Below are positions 42,782-52,668 of a stretch of DNA of 64,000 bases, one piece after another. The notes below the pieces were generated by a model. The model was given only the letters and a program-made list of their open reading frames with translations, did not search any database and had not been told where the DNA came from. Made by a program: the position numbers and the translations under genes. Origin of the DNA: Treponema bryantii (GTDB lineage Bacteria; Spirochaetota; Spirochaetia; Treponematales; Treponemataceae); the NCBI RefSeq assembly GCF_036492245.1, contig NZ_AP025286.1, positions 2,728,001 through 2,792,000 of the forward strand, written 5' to 3'. The stretch's first letter is position 1, and every line of letters begins with the position of its first letter.

Positions 42782-44311
42782 TTAGCGGGCGTATTCCACG
42801 ATTCGTGTCTCGCGGATCATTGTAAGCCTGATTCGTCCAGGATATCGCAGGTCAGATTCAATCTGCTTTGCAATATTTCTGGCAAGCTCTTTTACATCGC
42901 CATCTGCAATCTTTTCGTTATTAACAAGAATGCGGAGCTCACGGCCGGCCTGAATAGCGTAAGCTTTTTCAACACCGTTGAAGCTTTCTGCAATCTGCTC
43001 AAGATTCTCAAGACGCTTAACGTAATTATCAATTGTTTCGCGGCGTGCACCAGGACGTGCTGCAGAAATTGCATCTGCAATCTGAACAACAACAGCTTCA
43101 AGTGATTCTGTTGGAACGTCATTATGATGAGCTGCAATTGCATTAACAATAACAGGATTTTCACCCATCTTACGTGCCATTTCAGCACCAACTTCTGCGT
43201 GGTTCTGATCGCTGTCTGTTTCTGCTCCCTTACCAATATCATGAAGAATAGCAGCACGCTTGGCAACTTCGCGGTCTGCACCAATTTCTGCAGCAATCAT
43301 GCTTGCAGCCATTGCAACTTCTTTAGAATGGTAAAGAACGTTCTGTCCGTAACTTGTACGGAAGTAAAGGCGTCCAAGAGCGCGGATTCCGTCGGTATTC
43401 ATATTGTGGATACCAAGATCGAAAAGCGCACGTTCACCTTCTTCGTAAATCTTGTTCTGAATTTCGTGAGTAACCTTCTGAACAATTTCCTCGATTCTTG
43501 CCGGATGAATACGTCCGTCAGAAATAAGGCGTTCAAGAGATTCCTTTGCAATTTCCTTGCGAACCGGGTCAAAACAAGAGATTACAACAGCTTCTGGAGT
43601 ATCATCAATAATGATATCTACACCAGTAAGAGTTTCGAGGGTACGGATGTTACGTCCTTCACGGCCGATAATACGTCCTTTCATCTCATCACTTGGTAAT
43701 GATACTGTGGCTACTGTAATGTCACTGGTAGTTTCCGGCGCAATTCTCTGAATTGTGGTAACAAGAATGTCTTTTGCTTTCTTTTCTGCAGTAAGTTGAG
43801 CTTCCTGCTCGATTTTGTTGATAAGAGCCTGTGCATCATGACGAGCATCATTCTCAAGATTCTTGATAATCAAATCTTTTGCTTCCTGCTGAGAAAGTCC
43901 AGAGATTTTTTCAAGTTCCTGACGATAAAGCTCTTCCTGTTTAGAAAGTTCTTCTTCTCTTTTTACCATTGCAGCTTTCTTATCTGCAAGTTCTTTTTCG
44001 TTTTTTTCAAATTCCGCTGCACGCTGATCAAGGAGTTCTTCTTTCTTGTTTACCCTTGCCTCGAAGCGCTGCACTTCGGCTCTGCGTTCACGGTTTTCCC
44101 GCTCCTGCTGATTTCGTTCACGAATGAGCTCATCTTTTGCATTTAACAAAATTTCTTTTTTCTGTGCTTCTGCTTCCCGAATAGCGTCCTGTTTAACGCG
44201 CTCGGCTTTCTGTTCAGAAGCTGTTAATTGAAATCTGGCATAAATCCAGCGAATAATCCATCCAAGAACAATTCCAGCAACAGGGAGAACTATGTACAAC
44301 ACGATGTTCAT
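42782..44311 (-). CDS. rny: Ribonuclease Y
   Basis: This 509-residue membrane-anchored endoribonuclease starts mRNA decay. It has an N-terminal membrane segment (about residues 3-22), a long Glu/Lys/Arg-rich coiled coil (about 35-190), a KH domain with GRIIGREGRNIRTLE, and an HD domain with AAILHDIGKG that binds the catalytic metals. The length matches the family. An AGGAG Shine-Dalgarno sequence precedes the start. It is transcribed away from the lpt genes' end with a gap of about 100 bases holding no clear signal. Confidence 0.96.
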   Translation of the reverse strand: MNIVLYIVLPVAGIVLGWIIRWIYARFQLTASEQKAERVKQDAIREAEAQKKEILLNAKDELIRERNQQERENRERRAEVQRFEARVNKKEELLDQRAAEFEKNEKELADKKAAMVKREEELSKQEELYRQELEKISGLSQQEAKDLIIKNLENDARHDAQALINKIEQEAQLTAEKKAKDILVTTIQRIAPETTSDITVATVSLPSDEMKGRIIGREGRNIRTLETLTGVDIIIDDTPEAVVISCFDPVRKEIAKESLERLISDGRIHPARIEEIVQKVTHEIQNKIYEEGERALFDLGIHNMNTDGIRALGRLYFRTSYGQNVLYHSKEVAMAASMIAAEIGADREVAKRAAILHDIGKGAETDSDQNHAEVGAEMARKMGENPVIVNAIAAHHNDVPTESLEAVVVQIADAISAARPGARRETIDNYVKRLENLEQIAESFNGVEKAYAIQAGRELRILVNNEKIADGDVKELARNIAKQIESDLRYPGRIRLTMIRETRIVEYAR

Positions 44312-44409
44312 ACTTCACTCCTATTGAAAATTTTTAGAATAGTTCAAACTTAATAATACTATAAGAAGAGTCAGATGTCAAATTGAAAATATAGAGACAC
44401 CTGTATCGC

Positions 44410-45207
44410 CTACATGCTAAAATCTTTACCAAGATAAATCTCGCGGGCTACTTCGCTTTCGAGAATCTGCTGCTTTGAGCCCTGAGTCATGATAGTTCCC
44501 TGATTTATGATAATTGCACGGTCTGTAATTTCAAGAGTATCGCGGACATTATGGTCTGTAATGAGGATTCCAATGCCTCTTTTTGCAAGAAGGCGGATCA
44601 TGCTCTTGATATCAGCTACGGCAATAGGGTCAATTCCAGCAAAAGGCTCGTCCAGGAGAAGGAATTTCGGCTCCATGGCAAGGGAACGGGCAATTTCTGT
44701 ACGGCGACGTTCACCACCGGACAAGGTAAAGGCCTTCTGCTTGCGGATGCGGCCAATAGAAAACTCTTCGATAAGTGATTCAAGCCGCTGTTTCTTTTCT
44801 TCTTTTGTAAGGTCCTTACGGGTTTCGAGGATTGACCAGATATTTTCTTCTACTGTGAATTTTCTGAATACAGAAGGTTCCTGTGGAAGGTATGCAATTC
44901 CAAGACGGGCTCGTTTATACATAGGAAGTCCAGTTATTCGCTGATCATCAAGAAAAACCTCTCCCGCTGTAGGCTTATAAAAACCTACTACCATATAGAA
45001 AGTAGTTGTTTTTCCAGCACCGTTCGGACCGAGAAGTCCTAAAACCTCGCCCATCTGCATGGAAAATTCAACACCGCGGACAACTTTTTTGTGACCGAAC
45101 TGTTTATAAAGACTGGTTACACGAAGAGTGTGGGTATCTGGAGTAATTATTTTTTCTTCAGCTGGAGTAATAATTGTTCCCTCTGTTTCGTTGTTTTCAT
45201 TCTCCAT
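44410..45207 (-). CDS. lptB: LPS-export-type ABC transporter ATP-binding protein
   Basis: This 265-residue ATPase has GPNGAGKTT, LSGGERRR and FLLLDEPFAGIDPIAV, and the LptB-specific LGIAYLPQEPSVFRKFTVEENI stretch. The first 25 residues are an acidic extension not seen in enteric LptB. LptB powers movement of lipopolysaccharide or lipooligosaccharide to the outer membrane with LptFG, which are not in this window. A GAGG Shine-Dalgarno sequence precedes the start, and the gene overlaps lptA by 11 bases. Confidence 0.93.
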   Translation of the reverse strand: MENENNETEGTIITPAEEKIITPDTHTLRVTSLYKQFGHKKVVRGVEFSMQMGEVLGLLGPNGAGKTTTFYMVVGFYKPTAGEVFLDDQRITGLPMYKRARLGIAYLPQEPSVFRKFTVEENIWSILETRKDLTKEEKKQRLESLIEEFSIGRIRKQKAFTLSGGERRRTEIARSLAMEPKFLLLDEPFAGIDPIAVADIKSMIRLLAKRGIGILITDHNVRDTLEITDRAIIINQGTIMTQGSKQQILESEVAREIYLGKDFSM

Positions 45208-45946
45208 CTTTTACCTCAGTTTTCTTCATTTCAAATTCTGTAGTCTGATTTTCTGTTTCAGGGTCTTTAGATTCCGGTTCAGACTCTGTTGTCTTAGGCT
45301 CTGGCTTTGATTCTTTAGTATCAGTTACCTTACCCTTTACATTTCCACCAAGAGTGATATCCTGAGTATCCATGTTTAAAGTGATATTCTGAGCTCTGAA
45401 TACATCATCCTTCTGCTTTACCTGAGCATTTCCAGATAATTCAAGCAGCTGTGAATTTTTATAATAAACTGCATAAGAGCCTGAACAGACATTTTCTTTT
45501 TGGGTCAACTTTATTTGAATCTGAAGTACAGCAATTTCTGTATCCTGATTATATTCGATTATCTGAGCCTCTGCCCTTACATCATTATCTTTATCATCAA
45601 GTTTTACATTACCTTTGAGCAATGCAATTTTAGTGTTACGGTCATATTCAAGGGAATCACAGGTAAAATCCATGTGTGTTTCAAGATTTTTTCCCGAAAT
45701 ACTTCCAGTTGCTTTTATATAACGGTAATCATCTCCAGAAAGCTCTACATCTTCTGCCTGAATTTCCATTGTGTCAGTTTTGATGTAAGCATTTCCAGAA
45801 AGGGTTGTTGTTGTATTAGTATTTCCTGCCCTTCCCGTCATTCTGTTAGCAGAAAAGATGATTTTTTCAGCACACAAAGGCATCAGAAAAGAAAATAACA
45901 GAGAAAAAAAAGTCAGTTTATGTTTATTCAACTTTATTTGCATCAT
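45197..45946 (-). CDS. lptA: LptA/OstA-like periplasmic protein
   Basis: This 249-residue protein has a signal peptide (cleaved near LCAEK) and the OstA beta-jellyroll built from repeating strands such as GNAYIKTDTMEIQAEDVELSGDD and LSGNAQVKQKDDVFRAQNITLNMDTQDITLGG. LptA forms the periplasmic bridge for lipid A-based glycolipids. The last 50 residues are a highly charged Glu/Lys/Pro/Thr tail not typical of LptA. It lies between lptC-like and lptB genes, overlapping both. Confidence 0.82.
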   Translation of the reverse strand: MMQIKLNKHKLTFFSLLFSFLMPLCAEKIIFSANRMTGRAGNTNTTTTLSGNAYIKTDTMEIQAEDVELSGDDYRYIKATGSISGKNLETHMDFTCDSLEYDRNTKIALLKGNVKLDDKDNDVRAEAQIIEYNQDTEIAVLQIQIKLTQKENVCSGSYAVYYKNSQLLELSGNAQVKQKDDVFRAQNITLNMDTQDITLGGNVKGKVTDTKESKPEPKTTESEPESKDPETENQTTEFEMKKTEVKDGE

Positions 45947-46484
45947 CAGAGGTCTCTATTGTACCGGTAATATTTCCTCGGAAAGAGAAAGTTTTACTAA
46001 CTCCACTAGCAGAAAAACCACTTCCTCTCATTATTGTATCATCTTTTTCAATTTTTACCATATCGCTGCGGCCACTTGTGAGCTGTTCAGTTTTACCGTT
46101 CCATTTCAGCATATTAGCCTGAAAACGCATTTTTTCCGGCGCATTATACAGCTCTATATCATCATAAAGCTCATAGATTTTCTTTCCGGTATCAGCAAAA
46201 ATAATACCGCAACTGCCTTCGGTCTCTGCCTTTCCTTCATCATCGTATGAAATAAAAGAAATATCTTTGCCGTAAGTTTCGTTGGTATTTTTGTATTGCT
46301 CAAGAGTTCCAGCCGTAACTTCCAGAGTAGGCTTCATATTTTCATAGCGAACTAGTTTTGTATCTTCAAATACAAATTCTGGAACCTTATCTTCAGCATT
46401 TACGGTCTCAGCATATTTGAGAGAACAGGAGAAGGATAAAACTGTAATCAGGAAAACACTAAAAATCCTGTTTGATTTTTTCAA
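45924..46484 (-). CDS. lptC: LptC-like lipoprotein
   Basis: This protein of about 186 residues has a signal peptide with an LSFSC lipobox and a jellyroll-like body (FEDTKLVRYENMKPTLEVTAGTLEQY, ADTGKKIYELYDDIELYNAPEKMRFQANMLKWNGKTEQL) resembling LptC. The start is uncertain. TTG at 46484 (KKSNRIFSVFLITVL) gives a normal signal peptide behind AAGG, while GTG codons at 46508 and 46520 would lengthen it. It overlaps the end of the acyl-CoA synthetase gene and the start of lptA, so the order lptC-lptA-lptB is coupled. Confidence 0.75.
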   Translation of the reverse strand: MKKSNRIFSVFLITVLSFSCSLKYAETVNAEDKVPEFVFEDTKLVRYENMKPTLEVTAGTLEQYKNTNETYGKDISFISYDDEGKAETEGSCGIIFADTGKKIYELYDDIELYNAPEKMRFQANMLKWNGKTEQLTSGRSDMVKIEKDDTIMRGSGFSASGVSKTFSFRGNITGTIETSDDANKVE

Positions 46485-48162
46485 GATCCTTACCCTTGTC
46501 TTTTTCACGAATCTCAACACGTCTGATCTTTCCGCTTATAGTCTTAGGCAGTTCATTTACGAATTCATAAATTCGAGGAATCTTATACATTGCAGTGTTT
46601 TCTTTTGCAAAGGTAGAGATTTCAACTTCCATTTCCTTCTTGTCTTTGTCTGCATAAGCAGGAACAAGAACAATAGTAGCTTTTACAATCTGACCACGTT
46701 TTGCATCTTCAACACCAGTAACGGCACATTCCATAACAGCAGGATGCTTCTGGAGAACTGACTCAACCTCGAACGGACTGATTCGGTAGCCTGACGATTT
46801 AATAATATCATCCTTTCGGCCGACAAACCAGATATAACCGTCATCATCGCGATAAACATTATCACCAGTATGATAGAAACCACCGTCAAAAGCTTCAGCG
46901 GTAAGAGAAATATCCTTGTGATAACCGGTAAGGAGTCCATAAGGGTGGCCCTGATCTACATGAATACAAAGTTCACCTACTTCTCCATTTGGAACAGGCT
47001 TATCGTTTGGATTTAAGATTTCTACATCATAAGCAGGAGAAGGACGTCCCATAGAACCAGGTTTTACAGGAGAATCCATAAAGTTTCCACAGATAACTGC
47101 TGATTCAGACTGACCATAACCTTCGTAGATACGCTTTCCAGTCTGTTCAAGCCACTTATCGTAAACTTCACCATTCAAAGCTTCACCGGCTGTACTGAAA
47201 CGCTGACACTTGCTGAGATCGTATTTAGAAAGATCCTGACGAACAAGGAAGCGGTAAACAGTTGGAGGTGCACAGAAAGTTGTAAGTCCATACTTTGAAA
47301 TCAAAGTAAGCATCTTATCCGGCTTGAGCATGTTCATATCATAAACAAACTGTGCAGTACCGCAGATCCACTGACCGTAGATTTTACCCCAGCTTGCTTT
47401 AGCCCAGCCGGTTTCTGCAATTGTAAGATGAAGACCATCGTCTACAACACAGTGCCAGTATTTTGCAGTAATAATATGTCCAATAGGATATGTAAAGTCA
47501 TGGAGAACCATTTTTGGATAACCCGAAGTACCAGATGTAAAGTACATAAGCATAGGGTCATTGTTATGAGTTGCAGCTTCGCCTACAGGACGAGGGAATT
47601 CTGGATCGATTTTTTCATATTCTTCGTGGAAATTTACCCAGCCTTCGCGACTTGGTCCAACTGTTACAAGATACTGAACAGAAGGTGATTTTTCCATTGC
47701 CTTTTCGATTTCTTCCTGAACATGTGGATTATCATATGAAATAATCATTTTAACATCAGCAGCATTAGTGCGGTATTCAATATCAGTTTTCAAAAGCTGA
47801 TCTGAAGCTGCAATTGCAACAGCACCAATTCTGTGAAGAGCTGGAAGAAGGAACCACCATTCATAACGACGGCGGAGCATAAGCATTACCATATCACCCT
47901 TTTTAATTCCTTTGAGGGTGAGCCAGTATGCAGCTCTTTTTGATTCACGGGAAATATCAGCAAAAGTAAAAACCTTTGCTTCATCTGAATTATCATCTAT
48001 CCATACAAGAGCTCTTTTTTCAGGAGTCTCACGTGCATAGCGGTCTACAATATCATATGCAAAATTAAAATCTTCTGGAGCTGTAAGACGGCAGTTTGCC
48101 TTAAGGTCTTCATAGGAAGTATATTCGCGATAATCTTTAATATATTCATGGGCAAGATTCAT
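46459..48162 (-). CDS. Medium-chain-type acyl-CoA synthetase (AMP-forming)
   Basis: This 567-residue ANL-family ligase resembles the acetyl-/medium-chain acyl-CoA synthetases. The ATP loop is YFTSGTSGYPKMV (about residues 209-221), GYGQSESAV is A5, YHTGDNVYRDDDGYIWFVGRKDDIIKSSGYRISPFEVE is the hinge, and the catalytic Lys is in LPKTISGKIRRVE. The substrate is probably a short or branched acid, which cannot be fixed from sequence. An AGAGGTGG Shine-Dalgarno sequence precedes the start. Its 3' end overlaps the lptC-like gene. Confidence 0.92.
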   Translation of the reverse strand: MNLAHEYIKDYREYTSYEDLKANCRLTAPEDFNFAYDIVDRYARETPEKRALVWIDDNSDEAKVFTFADISRESKRAAYWLTLKGIKKGDMVMLMLRRRYEWWFLLPALHRIGAVAIAASDQLLKTDIEYRTNAADVKMIISYDNPHVQEEIEKAMEKSPSVQYLVTVGPSREGWVNFHEEYEKIDPEFPRPVGEAATHNNDPMLMYFTSGTSGYPKMVLHDFTYPIGHIITAKYWHCVVDDGLHLTIAETGWAKASWGKIYGQWICGTAQFVYDMNMLKPDKMLTLISKYGLTTFCAPPTVYRFLVRQDLSKYDLSKCQRFSTAGEALNGEVYDKWLEQTGKRIYEGYGQSESAVICGNFMDSPVKPGSMGRPSPAYDVEILNPNDKPVPNGEVGELCIHVDQGHPYGLLTGYHKDISLTAEAFDGGFYHTGDNVYRDDDGYIWFVGRKDDIIKSSGYRISPFEVESVLQKHPAVMECAVTGVEDAKRGQIVKATIVLVPAYADKDKKEMEVEISTFAKENTAMYKIPRIYEFVNELPKTISGKIRRVEIREKDKGKDLEKIKQDF

Positions 48163-48307
48163 TGTGCCACCTCTAAAAAAAACTATCCCCTATTATGACA
48201 GTTATGATATTTTTGTCAATGACTGTAGTTTATTAAAGAACAGAAAACGCATAACAGTTCCTATCCTTTAATAATATCTTGAAATTTGATAATATTTGTA
48301 CAATTTT

Positions 48308-48991
48308 ATGAGTGAACTCTGTTATAATTGTTTTAAACCAAAATCAGCATGTCTCTGTTCTTTCACAAAAGAAATTGATCCCGGCATTAAATTTGTTTTA
48401 TTGATGCATCAAAAAGAAGCAAAAAGACAGCGCACTGGTACAGGCCACATTGCAAAGATTTCTCTAAAGGATTCTGAAATTCTTGTAGGTTTTGAATTTG
48501 AACATAATAAAAGACTTCAGGAGCTTCTTTCAGATCCTCAGTATTTTCCAGTTATGATGTATCCGGGAGAAGAAGCCTGGACTGCAAAAAAAGAAGGCTT
48601 TGGAGATGTATTAAAAGGAAAAAAGCTTCTTGTTCTGATTCTTGATTCTACCTGGTTTTGTGCGCGTAAGCTGATTGAACATAATCCTTTTTTACTGAAA
48701 CTTCCACGACTTTCGTTTTATGGAGATTACCGTTCTATCTTTACATTCAAGCATGAACCGCGCCCAGAATATATTTCTACTATAGAAAGCTGTTATTATC
48801 TGATTAAGGAAATGCAGGTGAACGGACTTTGTCCGGCAGATGTTGATCCAGAACCTATGATGAATGCATTTAAACAGATGATTAAGTTTCAGCTGCAGGC
48901 AGAAAATGAACGTATTCTTGGAATAAGGCCGAACAGTCACAGCTATGATGCAAAGTATAATAAGCTGAGGGAAATTCCGACCTTTGACTAA
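48308..48991 (+). CDS. DTW-domain protein (tRNA-uridine aminocarboxypropyltransferase-like)
   Basis: This 227-residue protein has an N-terminal CYNCFKPKSACLCSF Cys cluster, LLMHQKEAKRQRTGTGHI, the LILDSTWFCARKL motif (the DxTW that names the family) and LPRLSFYGDY. DTW proteins of the TapT kind add an aminocarboxypropyl group from SAM to tRNA uridine. The ATG at 48308 is preferred over an upstream TTG. The 3' end overlaps the convergent glycosidase gene by four bases. Confidence 0.83.
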   Translation: MSELCYNCFKPKSACLCSFTKEIDPGIKFVLLMHQKEAKRQRTGTGHIAKISLKDSEILVGFEFEHNKRLQELLSDPQYFPVMMYPGEEAWTAKKEGFGDVLKGKKLLVLILDSTWFCARKLIEHNPFLLKLPRLSFYGDYRSIFTFKHEPRPEYISTIESCYYLIKEMQVNGLCPADVDPEPMMNAFKQMIKFQLQAENERILGIRPNSHSYDAKYNKLREIPTFD

Positions 48992-50667
48992 TTATACGGT
49001 TTTGTTCCCGTTGGCACATACTCGCCATTAACTGCACCAAGCATTGCCTTTAATGAATAATCGCAACGCCAGCTGTAGCCAAGGAGAATTGAATCTGCCC
49101 ACTGAAGTTTTTCTGTAAGTGTCGGAGTCATATTACAGAGAATTACAACTTTCTTACCCGACCCCTTAAAATATTCAGCAATCTTCACATGATTTTCGCT
49201 TGAAACACTGATGATTACAGTGTCATATCCAGGTGCAACAGACGGAAGGTTATCAAGAACCCACTGAGTTTCGTTAGGACCAGTTTCGTATGTGTAATGG
49301 AATTCTCCTGCATCTGGCCAGCGCTGTTTTCCGGCTTTGAAGAAACTTGTAAGAGACCCCATCAAAAGAACGCGGCCAGCTTTATCTGCAGTAAGAGGAA
49401 GACTTCCCTGCTTTTCTACAGTAACAGAACGACATGCCTGTTCAAGGAAGAATTTTTCTCCTTCACGGTCAGGAATATGAGAATCAATTGTATTTGGATC
49501 TGGATAAAGAGGTGCCGCATTACCAGACTTAAAATAATCAAGTTTTGCCTTGATTACACGACAGGCAGCATCTTTTACACGCTCGCGGAAATTCTTATCC
49601 AGAGTCATCAGCTCAAGATTCTTATACCAGAGCGCTTCATTAAGTTTTGCAGTTGTTGATGAAAGAATGATATCGTTACCTGCTTCCAGTGCCATCTTAA
49701 AGGCATTAGACATAGTTCCCGCATAAACGGTTGCACCAACCATCATCATATCATCAGTGATAATAAGACCTTCATAACCAAGCTGATTTCTCAAAAGGTC
49801 TGTAAGGAAATAATGAGAAAGCGAAGCTGGTGCACCTGAAGTTTCAATAAGCGGGAAGCTCAAGTGACCAGACATAACTGCAGGCACCTTTTCTTTTATG
49901 AGATAAAGATATGGTGTAAGTTCGCGGCTTTTAAAAGTATTAAAATCAATATTGATTACAGGAAGTTTTCCGTGAGAGTCCAGACTTGTGTCGCCATGTC
50001 CAGGGAAATGTTTTGCTGTTGAAAGAACTCCGGCTGCTTCTGAACCTGAAACAAAAGCGGCTCCAAGAATTCCGGTTTTATCAGGATCATCACCAAAAGA
50101 ACGTGTACCTATAATTGAAGAATCATGATCTGTGAAAAGGTCTACAGTTGGCGCAAAGTTCATATTGATACCGAGTGTTTTAATCTCCCGGCTTATATAA
50201 TAGGCAGATTTCCAGGAATCAACGGGATAACCACCAGCACCAATTGCCATATTACCCGGAGTGATAGAAGTATCGCCCTTTACATGGCGAATCCAGCCAC
50301 CTTCCTGATCAGTTGCTACAAATAATGGAATCTGAAAACGTCCTTCTGCTGCTTCATGCTGTAAACTGGAAACTGATTTTGCAACAAGATAAATATCATC
50401 TGTGTTCCAGCCAAAAACTTTAACACTGCCAAGGCCTCGTTCTACCCACTGATATAAAAGCTCAGGAGGTTCTGCACCTGCCCAGCCAAACATAAAGGTT
50501 TGAGAAAGGAGTTCTGCATCAGTCATTTCATCAGTAATCTGACGCGCTAACTGATCATTTGGCATTTGAGTCCAGAAATTTACAGAATTCCTTTCATTCT
50601 GAGACCAGAGAAAATTACAGCCGGCAGCGGCAAGAAGTACAGCAAGAAGTAGACGTCGTTTAAGCAT
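48988..50667 (-). CDS. Glycoside hydrolase family 3 protein (beta-N-acetylhexosaminidase-like)
   Basis: This 559-residue exported enzyme has a lipoprotein-type or cleavable signal (LLLAVLLAAAGC) and a GH3 barrel with STAKHFPGHGDTSLDSH, the motif carrying the His of NagZ-type hexosaminidases, and LIITDDMMMVG containing the nucleophile Asp. A C-terminal GH3 domain of about 170 residues follows, absent in short cytoplasmic NagZ. It probably releases N-acetylglucosamine from peptidoglycan or chitin fragments in the periplasm. It overlaps trxB by eight bases with no Shine-Dalgarno sequence of its own. Confidence 0.9.
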   Translation of the reverse strand: MLKRRLLLAVLLAAAGCNFLWSQNERNSVNFWTQMPNDQLARQITDEMTDAELLSQTFMFGWAGAEPPELLYQWVERGLGSVKVFGWNTDDIYLVAKSVSSLQHEAAEGRFQIPLFVATDQEGGWIRHVKGDTSITPGNMAIGAGGYPVDSWKSAYYISREIKTLGINMNFAPTVDLFTDHDSSIIGTRSFGDDPDKTGILGAAFVSGSEAAGVLSTAKHFPGHGDTSLDSHGKLPVINIDFNTFKSRELTPYLYLIKEKVPAVMSGHLSFPLIETSGAPASLSHYFLTDLLRNQLGYEGLIITDDMMMVGATVYAGTMSNAFKMALEAGNDIILSSTTAKLNEALWYKNLELMTLDKNFRERVKDAACRVIKAKLDYFKSGNAAPLYPDPNTIDSHIPDREGEKFFLEQACRSVTVEKQGSLPLTADKAGRVLLMGSLTSFFKAGKQRWPDAGEFHYTYETGPNETQWVLDNLPSVAPGYDTVIISVSSENHVKIAEYFKGSGKKVVILCNMTPTLTEKLQWADSILLGYSWRCDYSLKAMLGAVNGEYVPTGTKPYN

Positions 50668-51586
50668 TTCTGATTCTTTCGCTGGCTACATGAGCAGCGA
50701 TTGCTCCATCTGAAACTGCTGTAACTACCTGACGGAACGGTTTGCTGCGTACATCTCCGGCAGCAAAAAGACCTGGTACAGAAGTTTCCATATTTTCATC
50801 AGTAATAATATATCCGGCAGGATCCTTTGGAAGCATGTCTACAAGCTCTGTCTGAGGAAGCATTCCGGTAAAGATAAATACTGCATCTGTTGTAAGCTCT
50901 GTCTGTTCTCCTGTTTTTACATTTTCTACAATAACAGACTGAACACGTCCTTCGCCCTTAATTTCTTTTACAACTGAATCGTAAACAGGCTTTACTCCGG
51001 CATTAAGCATTTTGTCGATAACAGCCTGCTGAGCACGGAACTTATCGCGGCGATGGATAATTGAAACATCGCTTGAAAGAGTTGAAAGATAGATTGCTTC
51101 ACTGCAGGCAGAATCTCCTCCTCCTACAACAACAATCTTTTTATTTCTGAAGAATGGACCATCACATGTAGCACAGTAAGATACACCACGACCAGAAAGT
51201 TCTTTCTCGCCTGGTACTTCAAGATTTCTGTGAATAGCACCGGTAGCAATACAAAGACAGGTTGCTTCATAAGCAGCCTTCTTAGTTTTAATCATAAAAT
51301 TGCCGCCAGTTTTATCTATAGAAATAACCTGTGCCTGAACAACCTTTGCACCAAAAGCTTCTGCCTGTTTCTGCATAGTCATCATATAAGTAGCGCCATC
51401 AACAGCAGGAAATACTCCCGGATAATTTTCCAGTTCAGATATCTGGAGAACCTGTCCACCAGCGCCTGCAACATCAAGCACAAGAACAGAAAGTCCGCCT
51501 CTAGCAGCATACTGTGCAGAAGCAAGTCCCGCACAACCAGCACCAATAATTACATAATCGAATTTTTCGCAGTCTATATTTTCCAT
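50660..51586 (-). CDS. trxB: Thioredoxin reductase
   Basis: This 308-residue FAD enzyme reduces thioredoxin with NADPH. It has GAGCAGLASAQYAARG for FAD, the redox pair CATC (in SYCATCDGPFF, about residues 134-143), GGGDSACSEA for NADPH and a late GLFAAGDVR. A GAGG Shine-Dalgarno sequence precedes the start. The GH3 gene is coupled downstream. Thioredoxin itself is not encoded in the window. Confidence 0.95.
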   Translation of the reverse strand: MENIDCEKFDYVIIGAGCAGLASAQYAARGGLSVLVLDVAGAGGQVLQISELENYPGVFPAVDGATYMMTMQKQAEAFGAKVVQAQVISIDKTGGNFMIKTKKAAYEATCLCIATGAIHRNLEVPGEKELSGRGVSYCATCDGPFFRNKKIVVVGGGDSACSEAIYLSTLSSDVSIIHRRDKFRAQQAVIDKMLNAGVKPVYDSVVKEIKGEGRVQSVIVENVKTGEQTELTTDAVFIFTGMLPQTELVDMLPKDPAGYIITDENMETSVPGLFAAGDVRSKPFRQVVTAVSDGAIAAHVASERIRNA

Positions 51587-51692
51587 AGATACCTCAATTG
51601 TAACAAAATTTATGCTATTACTCTAGCATATTGCGGCCAGCAGTTTGGAGTATATAATCTCTATACAGGAGTGTCAATAGATTGTGTACAAT

Positions 51693-52652
51693 CTAATTTA
51701 TATTATTCAGATAAAAATCTCTTTTTATTTCAAGAAATTCCTGTAAACGTTCCAGCAGAGTAAACAGATTTGCACGGTCTTCAAACTCTGCCCTATGTAC
51801 TGGAAGTGGCACAGTTTTCATTTTGTTTCGGATTTCTTCAAGTTCTGTGAGCAAAGCTTGAACATCATTATCCTTGTGATATTCAACAGAAACCTTTTCC
51901 AGAAAATCAGCAACCATCTGAGCTGTTCCCGGAACAGTTTTTATATGACGCACACATTTAAACATTTCATATAGAACTTTTGTCTGATTTTCGCGCATTA
52001 AAAGATAACGGGTATCAAAAGTATCACGACTTGTAAACTGATTATTGAAGTTTTCTTCTGCCTGTTTTTTGGCAATAAAAAGATTTTGATTTAAGGAATC
52101 AAAACAGGTTCCGTCATAATCTGCAAAAGAAGGATTGAGAATGCGCAGTGACATACGGTGTAATACAAGCTTTATTTTTTCATCAGTCTGATTTTTCAGT
52201 TCTTCGATATAATCTGTTTTTTTATGTAAAAAGATATTTACAAGTATGCCAAAACCAACTCCGACAACAAACAGAAGTACTTCATTTAGGATTTCTGACG
52301 GACCAGTTTTTCCCAGACTTAAGAGATGTGAAATCAAAACTGAATCCATTGCCATGGAAGAAATCCAGCCGCGCCACTGACAGATTAAAATAAAAACAGC
52401 AAGGTAAATAAAGAAAACAGGAACAGTAAAACCACAGAAATTAAACAGCAAGCCGGAAATAACAAGTGCAACGGCAAAAGCCAGAAAACGAGAAAAAGCA
52501 GTTTTTAAGGTTTCCTTTTTTGTAGGTTGTACAGAGAGGATTGCAACAATTCCTGCCGATACAGCAAACTCCAGTTTTAATAAACGGGCTATAAGAATTG
52601 CCATAACTGCTGCAAATGTAATTTTCAAAGTGTTCAAGAAAATCTGCTTCAT
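51693..52652 (-). CDS. Aromatic-acid-exporter-like membrane protein (FUSC/DUF939 type)
   Basis: This 319-residue protein has about six N-terminal membrane segments in 140 residues (FAAVMAILIARLLKLEFAVSAGIVAILSVQPTKKETLK is the hallmark) and a cytoplasmic all-helical C-terminal half, as in ArAE/YqjA-type proteins. Its cargo is unknown. No good Shine-Dalgarno sequence is visible, and it follows the GH18 gene by 16 bases, suggesting coupling. About 100 bases separate it from trxB with no clear signal. Confidence 0.8.
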   Translation of the reverse strand: MKQIFLNTLKITFAAVMAILIARLLKLEFAVSAGIVAILSVQPTKKETLKTAFSRFLAFAVALVISGLLFNFCGFTVPVFFIYLAVFILICQWRGWISSMAMDSVLISHLLSLGKTGPSEILNEVLLFVVGVGFGILVNIFLHKKTDYIEELKNQTDEKIKLVLHRMSLRILNPSFADYDGTCFDSLNQNLFIAKKQAEENFNNQFTSRDTFDTRYLLMRENQTKVLYEMFKCVRHIKTVPGTAQMVADFLEKVSVEYHKDNDVQALLTELEEIRNKMKTVPLPVHRAEFEDRANLFTLLERLQEFLEIKRDFYLNNIN

Positions 52653-52668
52653 TCTATCTACCAGTTTA

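Noticed and set aside
43124-43699. Long antisense open frame of 191 codons opposite rny
   Set aside because: RNase Y is clearly coded on the other strand; the antisense frame is open because of that gene's codon bias and resembles no protein.
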